NCBI RefSeq assembly: GCF_027580225.2
Contig: NC_073359.2
Span: forward strand, 10,235,001-10,299,000
From: Misgurnus anguillicaudatus
Lineage: Eukaryota; Chordata; Actinopteri; Cypriniformes; Cobitidae
DNA: 64,000 nucleotides
Direction: 5' to 3'
In this document: positions 21,233-31,286 of the stretch, one piece after another
How the letters are laid out: each line of letters starts with the position of its first letter
Numbering within the stretch: position 1 is the stretch's first letter
Notes under the pieces: generated by a model
Database searches by the model: none
The model's input: the letters and a program-made list of their open reading frames with translations, nothing else
What the model was told of the DNA's origin: nothing
Position numbers and translations under genes: made by a program

Positions 21233-21391
21233 CAGAGCCGATGGTGTAGTGCTTTCGCACTTTCGACGACCCGAGTTTGATTCCCGGCTCGTGGTCATTT
21301 GCCGATCCCATACCATCTCTCTCCTCCCTATACTTTCCTGTCCTCTCCTCTATCACTGTTTAAATAAAGGCAAAAATATACCTTAAAAAAA
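21233..21391 (+). mobile_element. tRNA-derived SINE (second type)
   Basis: Plus strand: GAGCCGATGGTGTAGTGCTT (A-box-like head), GAGTTTGATTCCCGGCTC (B box GTTTGATTCCC), then a C/T-rich body and the 3' end ATAAAGGCAAAAATATACC with an A run. Not a tRNA gene, since no cloverleaf acceptor pairing is present. Confidence 0.75.
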
Positions 21392-22148
21392 GATGGAATA
21401 ATGAACTTCTTAAACAGTTATCAGTCCTCTGTTTACAATGGCAGCTGCAATGGCATATACTGGATGTTGACTACCGTATGAACAAATCGGTCCAATTTCA
21501 TCATTTACAAAATATCAGATCTGAAAACAAATCAAAATGTTTAAGCAAATTGTATATTTCATACAAGCATGCATTTTGTCTTTATTGCTTAAGTGTTCCT
21601 ATTTAATCTATCAGAATTGTCTGTTATTTCATTGCGAGGCATGCTCCTGGTCAAGCTGCCGCTGGCAGGCCTCCAGTCGTTCATGTGCTGAAACATATAA
21701 ACACATCTGTTTTGTGTTATTTGATGGATTATTCTGACATCTGCCCCATCAATCCCCCACCTGAACAGACAGCTTTCATTTAGCTGACCTGAAAGTCAAG
21801 ACCAGTTTAAAAAAAAGTAGAAAATGTTGGAGAAGTGGAGCTGGTTTCAACCTCGCTGCAAAGTCTTATAAAAAAAATAAGTAAATGTATTTTAACAATC
21901 ATTTATTTATTAAAGCAACACTATGTAACACTTGCTCAAGGTTCCACCATGTGCTTGATAAGCTATATCTATATAAAAAGAAAGCCTTTGCTAACATCAG
22001 CCTTTCCCGAAACACAGTTGCTAGTTGGGTGGATGAGCTGTTGCCCTGACAACTGATGGTGCACCTGCGACGTGATCCGTGGTTTGGCAGTCACCATCCC
22101 GTTCCCGACTAAAGTGTATGCTGACAAACTGAATACACTGAAAGATTT
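21392..22148. other. Intron; contains a weak candidate exon and a MITE start
   Basis: Apart from the candidate at 21581-21687 listed separately, 21911 onward starts TAAAGCAACACTATGTAAC, like a common fish MITE end, with no partner. The stretch before 22149 may be decayed hAT transposase but is not readable. Confidence 0.4.
21581..21687 (-). other. Possible terminal exon of unknown gene (weak)
   Basis: On the minus strand a good acceptor (TTTATATGTTTCAG) at 21688 is followed by 18 codons, HERLEACQRQLDQEHASQ, then TGA (21629-21631), then AATAAA at 21581-21586, about 43 bases past the stop. The arrangement looks like a last exon, but the frame is short, I recognise no family, and it lies inside the large anos1 intron. 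It could be an alternative anos1 3' end, an unrelated nested transcript or chance. Confidence 0.2.
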
Positions 22149-22529
22149 GCTGATTTTGAAAGACAGCAAATCAACTTTGACTTGTTTGTTAAACAATTTG
22201 CAGTTGATGCTGACACTGCGCCTGTGCACTTCCAGTTAGAACTCATTGAATTGCAATGTAATACTCATCTAAAGACCCGGTAAGAGTTAATTGGGGCAGC
22301 TGAGTTTGCACCTCTACTCCCTGAATCAATGCCACATCTGCGCCTTAACGCTGCAGGCATTATGTCTATGTTCGGGAGCACCTACACGTGTGAACAGATG
22401 TTCTTTCTCTATAATGAAGTTAACCAAAACATCCCACATATCCCTCCAGCATCTGGTCTCTGTAATGAAAGTGGCCACATTAGTCCTAAAATAGATGAGA
22501 TTGTTTCTAAGATGCAGGGTGTCTGGTAA
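22149..22529 (+). pseudogene. hAT-type transposase C-terminus (GTF2IRD2/ZBED-like), broken
   Basis: Reads FADFERQQINFDLFVKQFA, then VDADTAPVHFQLELIELQC and NTHLKTR followed by a stop. It then continues in frame as ELIGAAEFAPLLPESMPHLR, LNAAGIMSMFGSTYTCEQMF and finally KIDEIVSKMQGVW. This is the conserved C-terminal dimerisation region of hAT transposases and the related host genes called GTF2I-repeat-domain 2-like (MLSMFGSTYLCEQLF motif). The stop after LKTR and the unalignable HIPPASGLCNE segment show decay. Its last ~120 bp are duplicated in inverse orientation at 23920-24044, where the canonical ending VSKKRCRVSGKS is preserved. Confidence 0.8.
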
Positions 22530-22903
22530 GAGTTAAAAATGCCTAATTTTCTTATGTTTGGAATGTACTGTAAACCAACATAAGATACCATTTGTTGCCA
22601 TCTGGTAGTTACAGTCGTATGCAAAAGTTTGGGCACCCCTAACAATTTCCTAACAATTTATAAATATCTGGGTGTTTGGATCAGCAATTTCATTTTGGTC
22701 CATCAAAAAACTGAAGGACACAGTAATATTTCAGTAGTAAAATGAAGTTTATTGGATTAACAGAAAATGCAATATGAAGTGCAATATGAGTGTCTGGATT
22801 CTGGATGAATGTATTTTGGACCATTCCTTCTTACAGAACCTCTCCAGTTCAGTTAGGTTTGATGGTTGCCGAGCATGGACAGCCCGCTTCAAATCACCCT
22901 ACA
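22488..22903 (+). repeat. Left arm of an inverted duplication (hAT tail plus Tc1 3' end)
   Basis: Pairs with 23627-24044 at roughly 90% identity by eye. It includes AAAATAGATGAGATTGTTTC and GTGTCTGGTAAGAGTTAAAA outside the Tc1 element, and TGTATGCAAAAGTTTGGGCA-type terminal sequence plus transposase C-terminal coding inside it. Confidence 0.88.
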
Positions 22904-23921
22904 GATGTTCAATGATATTCAGGTCTGGGGACTGGGATGGCCATTCCAGAACATATTAGAATGTACTTGTTCCTCTGCATAAATGCCAGAGTAAATTTTT
23001 GAGCAGTGTTTTGAGTCATTGTTTTGTTAAAAAATATCCAGCCCTGGCAAAACTTCAACTTTGGGACCGATTCCTCTACATTATTTTCAAGAACCTGGTG
23101 ATATTGAGTGGAATCCATGCGACCCTCAACTTTAACCAGATTCCCAGTACTGGCACTGGCCACACAGCATGATGGAACCTCCACCCAAATTTTTTTTTAA
23201 GTGTTTTTCTCGGAATGCCATGTTATTTTGCCGCCATGCATAACGGCCTTTGTTATGATCAAATAACTCAATCTTTGAGCACCTTATACCAAAATGAAGC
23301 TGGCGTGTGTGCAGAAAAGGCTTCTTTCGCATCAAAGTGCAAAGTGCACTGAATTGTTGAATAATGCACATTGACACCATCTGCAGCAAGTTGATGTTGT
23401 AGGTCTTTGAAGGTGGTCTGTAGGCTGTTTGACGGTTCTCACCATCCTTTGCCTGTCCAATATTATATGTGTCTTGCCACTTCTGGCCTTAACAAGAACT
23501 ATGCCTGTGGTCTTCCATTTCCTCACTAAGTTCCTCACAGTGGACACTGACAGCTTATATCTCTGCAATAACTTTTTGTAGCCTTCCCCTAAACCATAAT
23601 GCTTTTCAGGTCATTTGAGAGTTGTTTGTAGGGTGATTTGAAGCGGGCTGTCCATGCTTGGAAAACATCAAACCTAACTGAACTGGAGATGTTTTGTAAG
23701 GAGGAATGGTTCAAAACACATTCATCCAGAATCCAGACACTCATATTGCACATTTACTGTTAATCCAATAAACCTAATTTTATTGCTGAAATATTACTGT
23801 GTCCTACAGTTATTTGACAGACCAAAATGAAATTGCTCATCCAAACATCCAAATATTTATAAATGAAAATCATGGAAATTGTCAGGGGTGCTCAAACTTT
23901 TGCATACGTCTGTAACTACCA
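22611..23921 (-). mobile_element. Tc1/mariner element with two identical 3' ends
   Basis: Ends CAGTCGTATGCAAAAGTTTG and (inverse) CAGACGTATGCAAAAGTTTG, each next to a TA dinucleotide, as Tc1 requires. The inverted similarity, however, runs about 290 bp inward and includes the transposase C-terminal codons (SNLTELE, FCKEEW, HSSRIQTLI) at both sides. So the 5' terminus is not the original one but an inverted copy of the 3' end. Transposase remnants lie between. Confidence 0.88.
22790..23626 (-). pseudogene. Tc1-type transposase, broken
   Basis: From high to low coordinates: LLQRYKLSVSTVRNLVRKWK (HTH, 23560s); RMVRTVKQPTDHLQRP; a VSMCIIQQ- to RKKPFLHTRQ-like linker; KIELFDHNKGRYAWRQNN (first catalytic D region altered); GGGSIMLCG; GNLVKVEGRMDSTQYHQVLE; GWIFFNKTMTQNTAQ, where the catalytic DND motif is lost; LAFMQRNKYI; and SPDLNIIEHL with a stop next to it. 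Several frameshifts and lost acidic residues mean no activity. The family normally has about 340 residues. Confidence 0.87.
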
Positions 23922-24044
23922 CATGGCAAAAAATGGTATTTTATGTGGGTTTACAGTACAGTATGCAAAACATAAGAAAATTAGGCATTTTTAACTCTTA
24001 CCAGACACCCTGCATCTTTTCTTAGAAACAATCTCATCTATTTT
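23627..24044 (-). repeat. Right arm of the inverted duplication
   Basis: Inverse counterpart of 22488-22903. The inner boundary falls at TGTAGGGTGATTTGAAGC in both arms; the outer boundary falls at CTCATCTATTTT. Beyond the outer boundary the flanks differ (TTAGTCC against CTGTTCTC). Confidence 0.88.
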
Positions 24045-24153
24045 CTGTTCTCTAAATGTGTTCCAAATCAAAATTAGATTTAAAACCTTAAAATTAAATT
24101 TTAATTAATAAGGCTTAATGAACGTTGAGCTCTTTAATACAGACATTATTTCT

Positions 24154-24636
24154 TTAACTCTTTCGCCGCCATTGACGAGATATCTCGTCAATCAAGAGAA
24201 ACCGCTTCCCTGCCAATGACGAGTATTGCTTTCCGCAATACCGCTATTATCCACTAGGTGGCTTTTTAAACCCGGAAGTATTGCCCTATGGCAAGCGACT
24301 GCATGTCCGTGTCTGTTTTAAAGATCACTCTGAATGGGATCTCTATTAAAAGTACGTCATAAAAATGGAATTATTTCAGCTTTTTGCTCAAAATGTGGTG
24401 TTTTTGCAGAAACCTACCCATATTCAAAAGCTGATTACAAAAGAACTACTGAAGGTAGGATGTTTATTTTTTGTTTGAAAGCAGAGGGTCTGTTCTTTCA
24501 TTTGGTATATTGTATGTTTATATATTCAAAAGAAGAACATTTTCTGGAAGGCATCAAACTTTTGCGAAAACCACGAAAAACGCTGGCGCTGGCTGGCAAC
24601 TTTAAAAAAAAAAAAACGCGGGCGGCGAAAGAGTTA
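24154..24636. mobile_element. TTAA-ended MITE family T, copy 2
   Basis: Ends TTAACTCTTTCGCCGCCATT and (inverse) TTAACTCTTTCGCCGCCCGC. Contains the 22-bp perfect palindrome at 24171-24192 and the ATTTTCTGGAAGGCAT, GCAGAGGGTCTGTTCTTTCA stretches shared with the other T copies. The plus-strand frame 24334-24759 is a by-product. Confidence 0.85.
24171..24192. repeat. 22-bp perfect palindrome in family T
   Basis: ATTGACGAGA directly followed by TATCTCGTCAAT reads the same on both strands. Weaker versions occur at the equivalent place in other copies (ACGAGTTAACTCGT at 13266-13279, GATGAGATAACTCGTCAAT near 31117). It may be a transposase-binding or structure-forming site. Confidence 0.85.
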
Positions 24637-24964
24637 AAGAGCCACACAGATCCAAAATCGAAACTGACCTTTATTGCAGAGTGTTATGTAGCTGTCCATC
24701 AATGTAAACAATGTGCAAAACCAAAAAGTGCACGATTAATAAAGTGTTTGGCTTCTTAAGTAGGGAGTCGACTCTGAATCGCTAAAACGAGTCTTCATAT
24801 GGATTGAATCTCCTGCCTGTCTTTATCCACGTAATACGAACACTTTGCATAATAATCTCCGCCTACAGCCTTCCCCGGGAGAGACGGAAACTATTACCTG
24901 CCCACAGCTAGTTAGTGTGTAAACATCATATCACGCTGTGTTTTCAGTTTGTGTTGTTTTCACT

Positions 24965-25878
24965 TAGCCTGGTAATACCATCCTCTGCTATTTTGCTTCG
25001 CTTCATAGACAGAGTCTGGCTGGGCATAATTGACAATCGTTTTCCTTCTCGTGGGAGGGGCTTGTCTGAAGTTTAAAATCATTGGTCTAAACGTAAGCCA
25101 ATCACACATAACATTTGGATATGATGTGCTTTATGCGCCGGATCAGCCGCATCGAATCTCTGCTGTAAAATACACGTATGATGTGAAAACAAACCCCATC
25201 GAGGGAAATACCAGAGTTAACATGGCTATGAACGACTTTTGCAGATTATGTAAAGTAAATCGTGCCAGAGCTAGTTGAACACTATCCTTACGGTGGCTTT
25301 CCACTCACGTCTAACGGGAGGAACGCCCCTCTCTCCTCTCAAACTCTTCCACCAGACAACCATAACCATATGTAAATTAAATCTCCCTACCTTATTTTCT
25401 GGTTAATCAGGAATGTCACCAAAGAATGCTTGCCCACGCGTCCTCCACCATTAACTGTGAACAATATAATTCCCTTCCATGATTTCTCGATCGTTGTGCA
25501 CGTCAAGCTGTGCTGCACACAGTTTCTCGCTGACGATCGGTAAAGTTGATAAATTAAACTTTTCCAAAAACTTGTCGGGAGCAGGGCAACAACATAATCT
25601 CCATTCAAATGTTTAACAAACACTTTTCTTGTTCGGGTTTAAGTTGGCAAGTGCCGGTTCTCCACAACAGAGCTTCCTGTGTCTCCATGTCCACAACAAA
25701 CTACAACCGTGATTCGGCGTTTAGCGTCTACGTCACGGCTCTCAGCCCGCCCTCTGTTCGTTGATTGGACTGTCGTTTTGAGACCGGTGGAAATGTGTTT
25801 GATTGGGAGTTATCTCATACTGAGTACAGAAGCGTAATGAAATTTAGCGGAAGTACGAAGTCTGACTTAGTCAGGCTA
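24965..25878. mobile_element. DNA transposon with TAGCCTG ends, 9-bp TSD
   Basis: Flanked by GTTTTCACT at 24956-24964 and 25879-25887. Ends TAGCCTGGTAATACC and (inverse) TAGCCTGACTAAGTCAGAC. A small plus-strand frame ends MAMNDFCRLCKVNRARAS (about 25213-25278), a Cys-x2-Cys start that might be a remnant of a zinc-binding N-terminus, but too short to name. A 37452-38060 element has a similar TAGCCTGGTT start. Superfamily left open. Confidence 0.82.
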
Positions 25879-26359
25879 GTTTTCACTACCAAAGGATAAA
25901 AATATATAAAGAACCTGTGGTTAAAATTACTTTTTCAAGGAGGGATATACTAAACGTTTGGCTGTGAAGAATCAGTGGTTAAAATTACTTTATCAAGAAG
26001 GGATTTACTAAACGTTTGGCAATGAAAGATGGTTCAGTACCCACTTTATTTGGAACAACATGGGTCTCCTAACCACAACCTGTAAGTATGATTATAGCTA
26101 CATACTTGCTTAAATGAGTGTAAAAATGTTAATGTCTGTCGTCGTTTTTATAACCTGGACTAATGACGAATGATGTGTATTGATGTTGTTGTTTAAACTA
26201 TTAATATACTGTCAGAGAGTCACGTTAGCAAGCGGCTAATGCATGCTGCACTAACGGTTTTGTTATGACCCGGTTAGGTTACATAAATGCTTAAATGAGT
26301 GTAAAATGTTAGTTTCTATCTTTTTTATTGCTTGGAATAATGATGAATGATGTGTATTG

Positions 26360-27280
26360 GGGTGATTCTCACGAAACCATTGAAACACCACGGCACTAAT
26401 GAATTTAGCTTTAAAATGTGTAATATAGTAACATTAAAAAGCATCAGAATTAACACAATACTGTGTTCTGCCTTGCACAATGTGTGATTTCAACATAAGA
26501 ATTTATAATTGTAAATTTTATCTCATTTTCTGCTGAAATTCTCATTACCGCAATGTGTCCGGCTGTGTTTGAACATGCGTTATGTTGTAATTTAATCAAA
26601 TGAACACAAAAATATTAAGAAAAAAAATAAATGGATGTTTTGCTAGACTACTTTAGATGACAGAAAAAATATTTACTGAATATTCATGTATAATAATAAT
26701 GAAGAAAAATTAGGAAAATGTGTCCATGACTGATTTTCTCATCCTCCGCAACACTTTTTGAGAACAGTTTAAGCACACATAAAGAATTTTAATAAAGTTT
26801 GATTTTGAGTGACCAAGCACATGGACCAGTTACTTCAAGATGGCTACCAGGTAAGATCATTTTTTTACAGTTAATTTGAAATATTGTCTTGTCAGAATGC
26901 TTACACGACATTTTGATTATCATTACCGCAACAGATGCTTATTAAATGTTAATTTAATTAATAGAAGCATAATACTTTGATTTTAAATGCATGTGCAGAA
27001 TCTCCAAATTATGTTCTTTCAGGTTTGTCATGTCATTTTGAAAATATGTCAGTGTTGATGTTTTCTGACTGTTGCGGTAATGAGATTTTTTAGGACTAAT
27101 TTTTTAAATTATGTTACAAAAAGTGTTAAATGATAAGTAAAAGTTTTTAAATTAATGTTCCCATTTACTCCAGACTTTGTTTTTCAATGTCTGGTGGGGA
27201 AAAAAGTAAAAGTAAATTTAAGCAATTTTTACATTTTCATGCTTAACATTTTTAAAACCAAGTTTTCGTGAGAATCACCC
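26360..27280. mobile_element. GGGTGATTCTCACG element, 4-bp TSD ATTG
   Basis: Perfect ends GGGTGATTCTCACGAAA and (inverse) GGGTGATTCTCACGAAAAC, flanked by ATTG at 26356-26359 and 27281-27284. The interrupted family Q has the uninterrupted site GTATTGATG at 26181, which confirms the boundary. Internal CATTACCGCAA occurs at 26543, 26921 and, inverted, 27072. No coding sequence. A shorter relative is at 60103-60540. Superfamily unknown to me. Confidence 0.85.
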
Positions 27281-27613
27281 ATTGATGTCGATAATGTCTT
27301 CTCAGTAAATCATGTTATAGGTTAATACATGTTGCACTATTTTTGGTCTGTGCCACTGATCTGTGGTCTGTGCGGAGACTCTGTCAGTTGACCAATCAGA
27401 GCAGAGTAGGCTACTGAAAGGTGGGGTTTAGGCAGACTGAGTCATTAAACGGCTAAACAAAAATTGTTTGGGGATCTGAGAAATGGGGTCATTTTACATT
27501 TATTTTTTGAGAAAATTACAGTATTTTTTGACCTTGCATGCATTTTAACCTGTTGTCCGGGACTTATAAACAGTAATGGGACGCTTAAAATTTGCATCTT
27601 ACAGGGTCTTTAA

Positions 27614-28679
27614 TCAATAAAAAATCCTCTAAATATATGTCCGGCCGCTGATTTAATTCACAACCCTCAGCATGGCCCTTACAGAGTTTGGTTTTGACAC
27701 CCCTGCCATATACTGTTATTAACACACAGATTACAAATAATTAGATCTGATGCCATTTATTTGTGATCTACTTTTTGAAACGTTGCACTCTTACAACTGC
27801 AACTTTCCAGGCTGTGGGTGATCCATATGTGTCTTGTTTCAGCCCAGGACAACATCAGTTCTATAGAAGTTTTATAGCTGTTTAAAGCATTCAGTACACG
27901 GTTATTTAACTGCACAATGCTACAATTGGCCAGTGCCATGTAATAATGATTATGTATAAGGAGGTATGTGTGCTCAGTTATGATTTTTAAAGTCAGAGAT
28001 CAACGGTAAAGACTGTGTTTGGTCAGTAAAGGTCATGTCTGTCCTGAATCTATCTAATGACCACTTACGTTCCCTGCAGAAACAAACACACAGAGCCAAA
28101 GATCTGGATTGCATTAGAGCGTCCATCTCTCTTGTGTTTCCAGAGCAGCAGATTTTTCACAAACACGGCAGTGGAGGACGAACGTGTGGAGATTAGAAGC
28201 TGTGACCCAGGTTATCAGTGACTAATTCTCTACATACAGGTCTCTGATGTGACACACACACAGGATTATGGAAAGTAATGATAAATGGATGACTGAAACA
28301 TCTGCTGCTTCCGATTACAAAAGATCTAAGTGTAAAACAGTGAGGGGTAGAAAGATCCGAATGCAAGTTGACCCTACATTTAGAAAGTTTAAAGTAGGGG
28401 TCAGGAGAGTCTACTAGTGAGCAAAGTAGACGATTAGTGAAGTCAAGTCAGTTTATCTCATGAGCATGGCTTTATTAAGTACATTTCGGGGAGGGATTTT
28501 GGCACAATGACTAATAGTGCTAATAGTGTAGTCTTCAATTATCAGTAGAGTCCACCAGCATCCATATTCACTAATAAACACATCTGATCAGAGAATGGTG
28601 GACATGACCCTAATCACAACAGCCCTTACCAATTAGCTTCAACTTGTCTATTATTAATTTAGTCTAACTTACTGACAAG
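27614..28679. other. anos1 intron, largely unrecognised
   Basis: 27640-27712 (GTCCGGCCGCTGATTTAATT to GTTTTGACACCCCTG) looks like one end of a hAT/Charlie-type element without partner. The rest is unique-looking. On the minus strand near 28070-28125 there is an ATG followed by a hydrophobic run (MDALMQSRSLALCVCFC) and a GTAAGT; it is too weak to call an exon. Confidence 0.4.
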
Positions 28680-28925
28680 TTAAAGAGCACCTATTGTCCG
28701 ATTCACGTTTTTACATTTCCTTTGTTGTGTATTAGTACATTAACGATATGCAAAAGGTAAACCCCAAAGTAAATGATGACGCGAGTTATCGTCTCCAACG
28801 TAAATCTCTTTTCTTGGACTACAACAAACACACGGATTGTAGGCAACAGTTTACTCCCTGGGATTGGTGATGTAGTTATCATAATTCCTCCCACTTCGGC
28901 CAATGCCCCCTTAGCTGTTATAAAA
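28680..28925 (+). mobile_element. MITE family V, copy 1 (left half)
   Basis: Starts TTAAAGAGCACCTATTGTCC. Shares GTGTATTAGTACAT, ACGATATGCAAAAGGTA, GACGCGAGTTATCGTCTCCA, AACACACGGATTGTAGGCAA with copy 2 at 35266-35751. The right half is missing, replaced by family W. Confidence 0.8.
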
Positions 28926-29822
28926 TGCACTGTAACACCACTGCTTTGCGGGGCTTATTGCTTTTATAAAATGGTTACTTCATTTGCATAGCAGGATTCA
29001 TAAAATAAAACACAGCAAATAAGTTGTAACTAAATATATTAGTACAAATATTATTATTTTCGCCAAACAAAGTAGTTCCTTAAAATCAAGTGTGGCTGCA
29101 ACAGAGCGCAGTTCCCAAGCAACACAGACGCAGCAAAGACACAATGAAAATATTAGTGCTGCACAATTAATCGCATCGCAATCGCAATGTCAGCCTGTGC
29201 GATTATATGACAGCAAAATGTTGCAATTATATTAAATAAATAACAGTTTGATGATTTTCCTTGCTGTTTAAAAAAAGAAAGAAAAACAAACAAAAAAGGC
29301 AGTGCACATGTGGCATGCACGTGTGTTGTGTGCGTCGTCACTTATACCAGAGCGAAGATGGATGCAGAGGAGGTTGACAGTGATCTGGTAGCTAACAAAA
29401 AACTCTACATCTGTTGTATGGCGGTATTTTGGATTTAGGATTACTGACACTGAGCAGTTGCTACATTACGTGGCAATACGAAAACATTTCTAGTTTTACA
29501 AATACACATTTTAGCTAAACTGTGTGTGGATTTTCCTTAAAACCCATCAAGTTGACTCATGATACCATTTAGTATAATCGCAATCGCACATCGCAATATT
29601 AGCATCAATAACCGCAATGGGAAAAATTACCCAAATCGTGCAGCCCTAGAAAATATGATTAAAGACTGTGGTGTTTATTTTCATAAATCAGTATGTAGCA
29701 ACAGTGGCGCAGTGATACTCATGTAATGCGGTCTGAACCGTGGGGTTACCAGGGTATTTTATCACAACTTAGATCGCGTTTCAACCAATCAGAATGAAGG
29801 ACCAGAACTGCCCATTTTATAA
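28918..29822. mobile_element. MITE family W, split by a hAT element
   Basis: Begins TATAAAATGCACTGTAACAC with GGGGCTTATTGCTTTTATAA and ends ACTGCCCATTTTATAATGC. It is split by the hAT copy 29154-29648 with target duplication GAAAATAT. The remaining ~400 bp contain no reading frame of note. Confidence 0.6.
29154..29648. mobile_element. hAT MITE, 8-bp TSD GAAAATAT
   Basis: Exact duplication GAAAATAT at 29146-29153 and 29649-29656. Ends TAGTGCTGCACAATTAATCG and (inverse) TAGGGCTGCACGATTTGGG, the familiar fish hAT terminus. The subterminal zones are rich in ATCGCAATCGCA. At 495 bp it is non-autonomous. Confidence 0.93.
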
Positions 29823-30569
29823 TGCTTCTTATTTCTACCCAAGTTTTAATTTAGAATGTTTGAATGTTTTTCATGGTGTCTCATAGTGACTCATGGTGAC
29901 ATTCCCACTACTGCTCTTCATCATCCTCCTCCAGATCAGAAAAACTTGGGATACATTTTCTTCAGTAAGACCGCAGACTCTTTGCCCTTTTCAGCCTGCA
30001 CTGACTGGTCCCTGATGAACGCTTAATCTTCGTTGACAGTAAAGAAAAGCAGATATTTTTCGGGGGTTATGAGAAATTTTGCTACACAGTCTCATTTAAA
30101 TAATGTAACAAAATACTAAAATAAGTTTCTCCTGGTACATATCGCTTTGATTGGAGTGTCCATTTATTCAAGGTTACAAACAGACAGTACTGAACATTAC
30201 TTGAATATATTCTTCAGTTTATGCTTGTGTGGCAGAATGAGTTTGATGTTGTTACTCTCAGAAATGACTGTTTTCGACCGGGGTATGTCGAGAACTTATT
30301 GTTTACAGGACGCATGCTGGTGACTAGGGGTGGGCAATATGACCCAAAATCCATTTTACTGAATGTGTCATTTTATTTCACGGTAACTATATATATTGTT
30401 TTTGGAATATAAAACTTTGCAGAAATTTGTCACTTACTAATTAGCTTTTAACTAAATGCTCACCAGTTTTAAAATGTAATAAGTTAAAGTTATTGTTCAA
30501 GTGAAAATGCCCTAAAGATAACAAAAGATTAATTCTGTTTTTAAATCAGTTATTTATTTTGTAGGCTAT
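29823..30569. other. Intron with a solitary hAT end
   Basis: 30327-30350 (TAGGGGTGGGCAATATGACC) is a typical hAT left end, but no matching right end is present nearby, so only a truncated copy (perhaps to about 30560) remains. The rest is unrecognised. Confidence 0.45.
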
Positions 30570-30659
30570 ATTACAGCCCATACGGAAAAAAAAACATTCT
30601 CTGGCCAAAAATACATTTTAAATATATGCTAAATACATTTTGTAGAAAGTAATGCTCAA

Positions 30660-31151
30660 TTAACTCATTCGCCGCCAGCCATTTTTTTAAAAGTTGCCTG
30701 CCAGCACTTTTTGTGATTTTTACAAAAGTTTCACAAAATGCCTTCCAGGAAAATTTTCTTCTAAAAATGTATAAACATACAAATATATTAAATGAAAGAA
30801 CAGACCATCTGCATTCAAACAAACAATAAACAAACAAAACTGGAAAAAAGTTTCATCCTATCTATATTTTTTCTCTGCTTATAAACTATACAAATATTTT
30901 ATTTAGCAAAAAGCTGAAATTATTGCATTTTTGAGAAGGAATTTTGTTAGAGATCAGATTCAGAACGATTATCAAAACATACACATTTAAAATGAGTAAA
31001 TAACATTTTGGCTTCAGTTTTTTCATAAATTGGGTAATTTCATAAATTGTGGTATTGCAGATTAACATAAAAAAGAATCAGGGACACGTTTTTTATGCAA
31101 ATGTTTTCTCTTTATTGATGAGATAACTCGTCAATGGTGCGGAAAGAGTTA
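30660..31151. mobile_element. TTAA-ended MITE family T, copy 3
   Basis: Ends TTAACTCATTCGCCGCCAGC and (inverse) TAACTCTTTCCGCACCATTG. Shares AAATGCCTTCCAGGAAAATT, ATGAAAGAACAGACCATCTG, GAAAAAAGTTTCATCCT and TAGAGATCAGATTCAGAACG with the other T copies. Confidence 0.85.
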
Positions 31152-31286
31152 CATATATTTTTGAATTTGGAAATATATTTAGTTTAAGCATTTATATATC
31201 AAAATATATTTCAAAATTTATTTCAAAGACAAGCAAATACACTTCTACTTTTACATGGCAAAAATTGTATTCTTTGCCACAAATAT

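Larger units (their letters stand above)
24633..27613. mobile_element. MITE family Q, split by two later insertions
   Basis: Runs from TTAAAGAGCCACACAGATCC to GCATCTTACAGGGTCTTTAA. It contains GATTGAATCTCCTGCCTGTC and two near-repeats (TACTAAACGTTTGGC at about 25950 and 26010; GAATGATGTGTATTG at 26170 and 26348). Insertions 24965-25878 and 26360-27280 break it; removing both with one target copy each gives a continuous element of about 1.1 kb. A fragment of the same family lies at 8457-8590. Outer ends are my estimate. Confidence 0.65.

Noticed and set aside
25387..25623. 78-codon minus-strand frame
   Set aside because: Falls inside the TAGCCTG element and has no recognisable domain.
28067..28126. 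ATG followed by a hydrophobic run and GTAAGT on the minus strand, considered as the missing anos1 first exon
   Set aside because: It lies inside the intron downstream of the 50595 exon, so it cannot be the first exon of this transcript, and it lacks the expected Cys motif.
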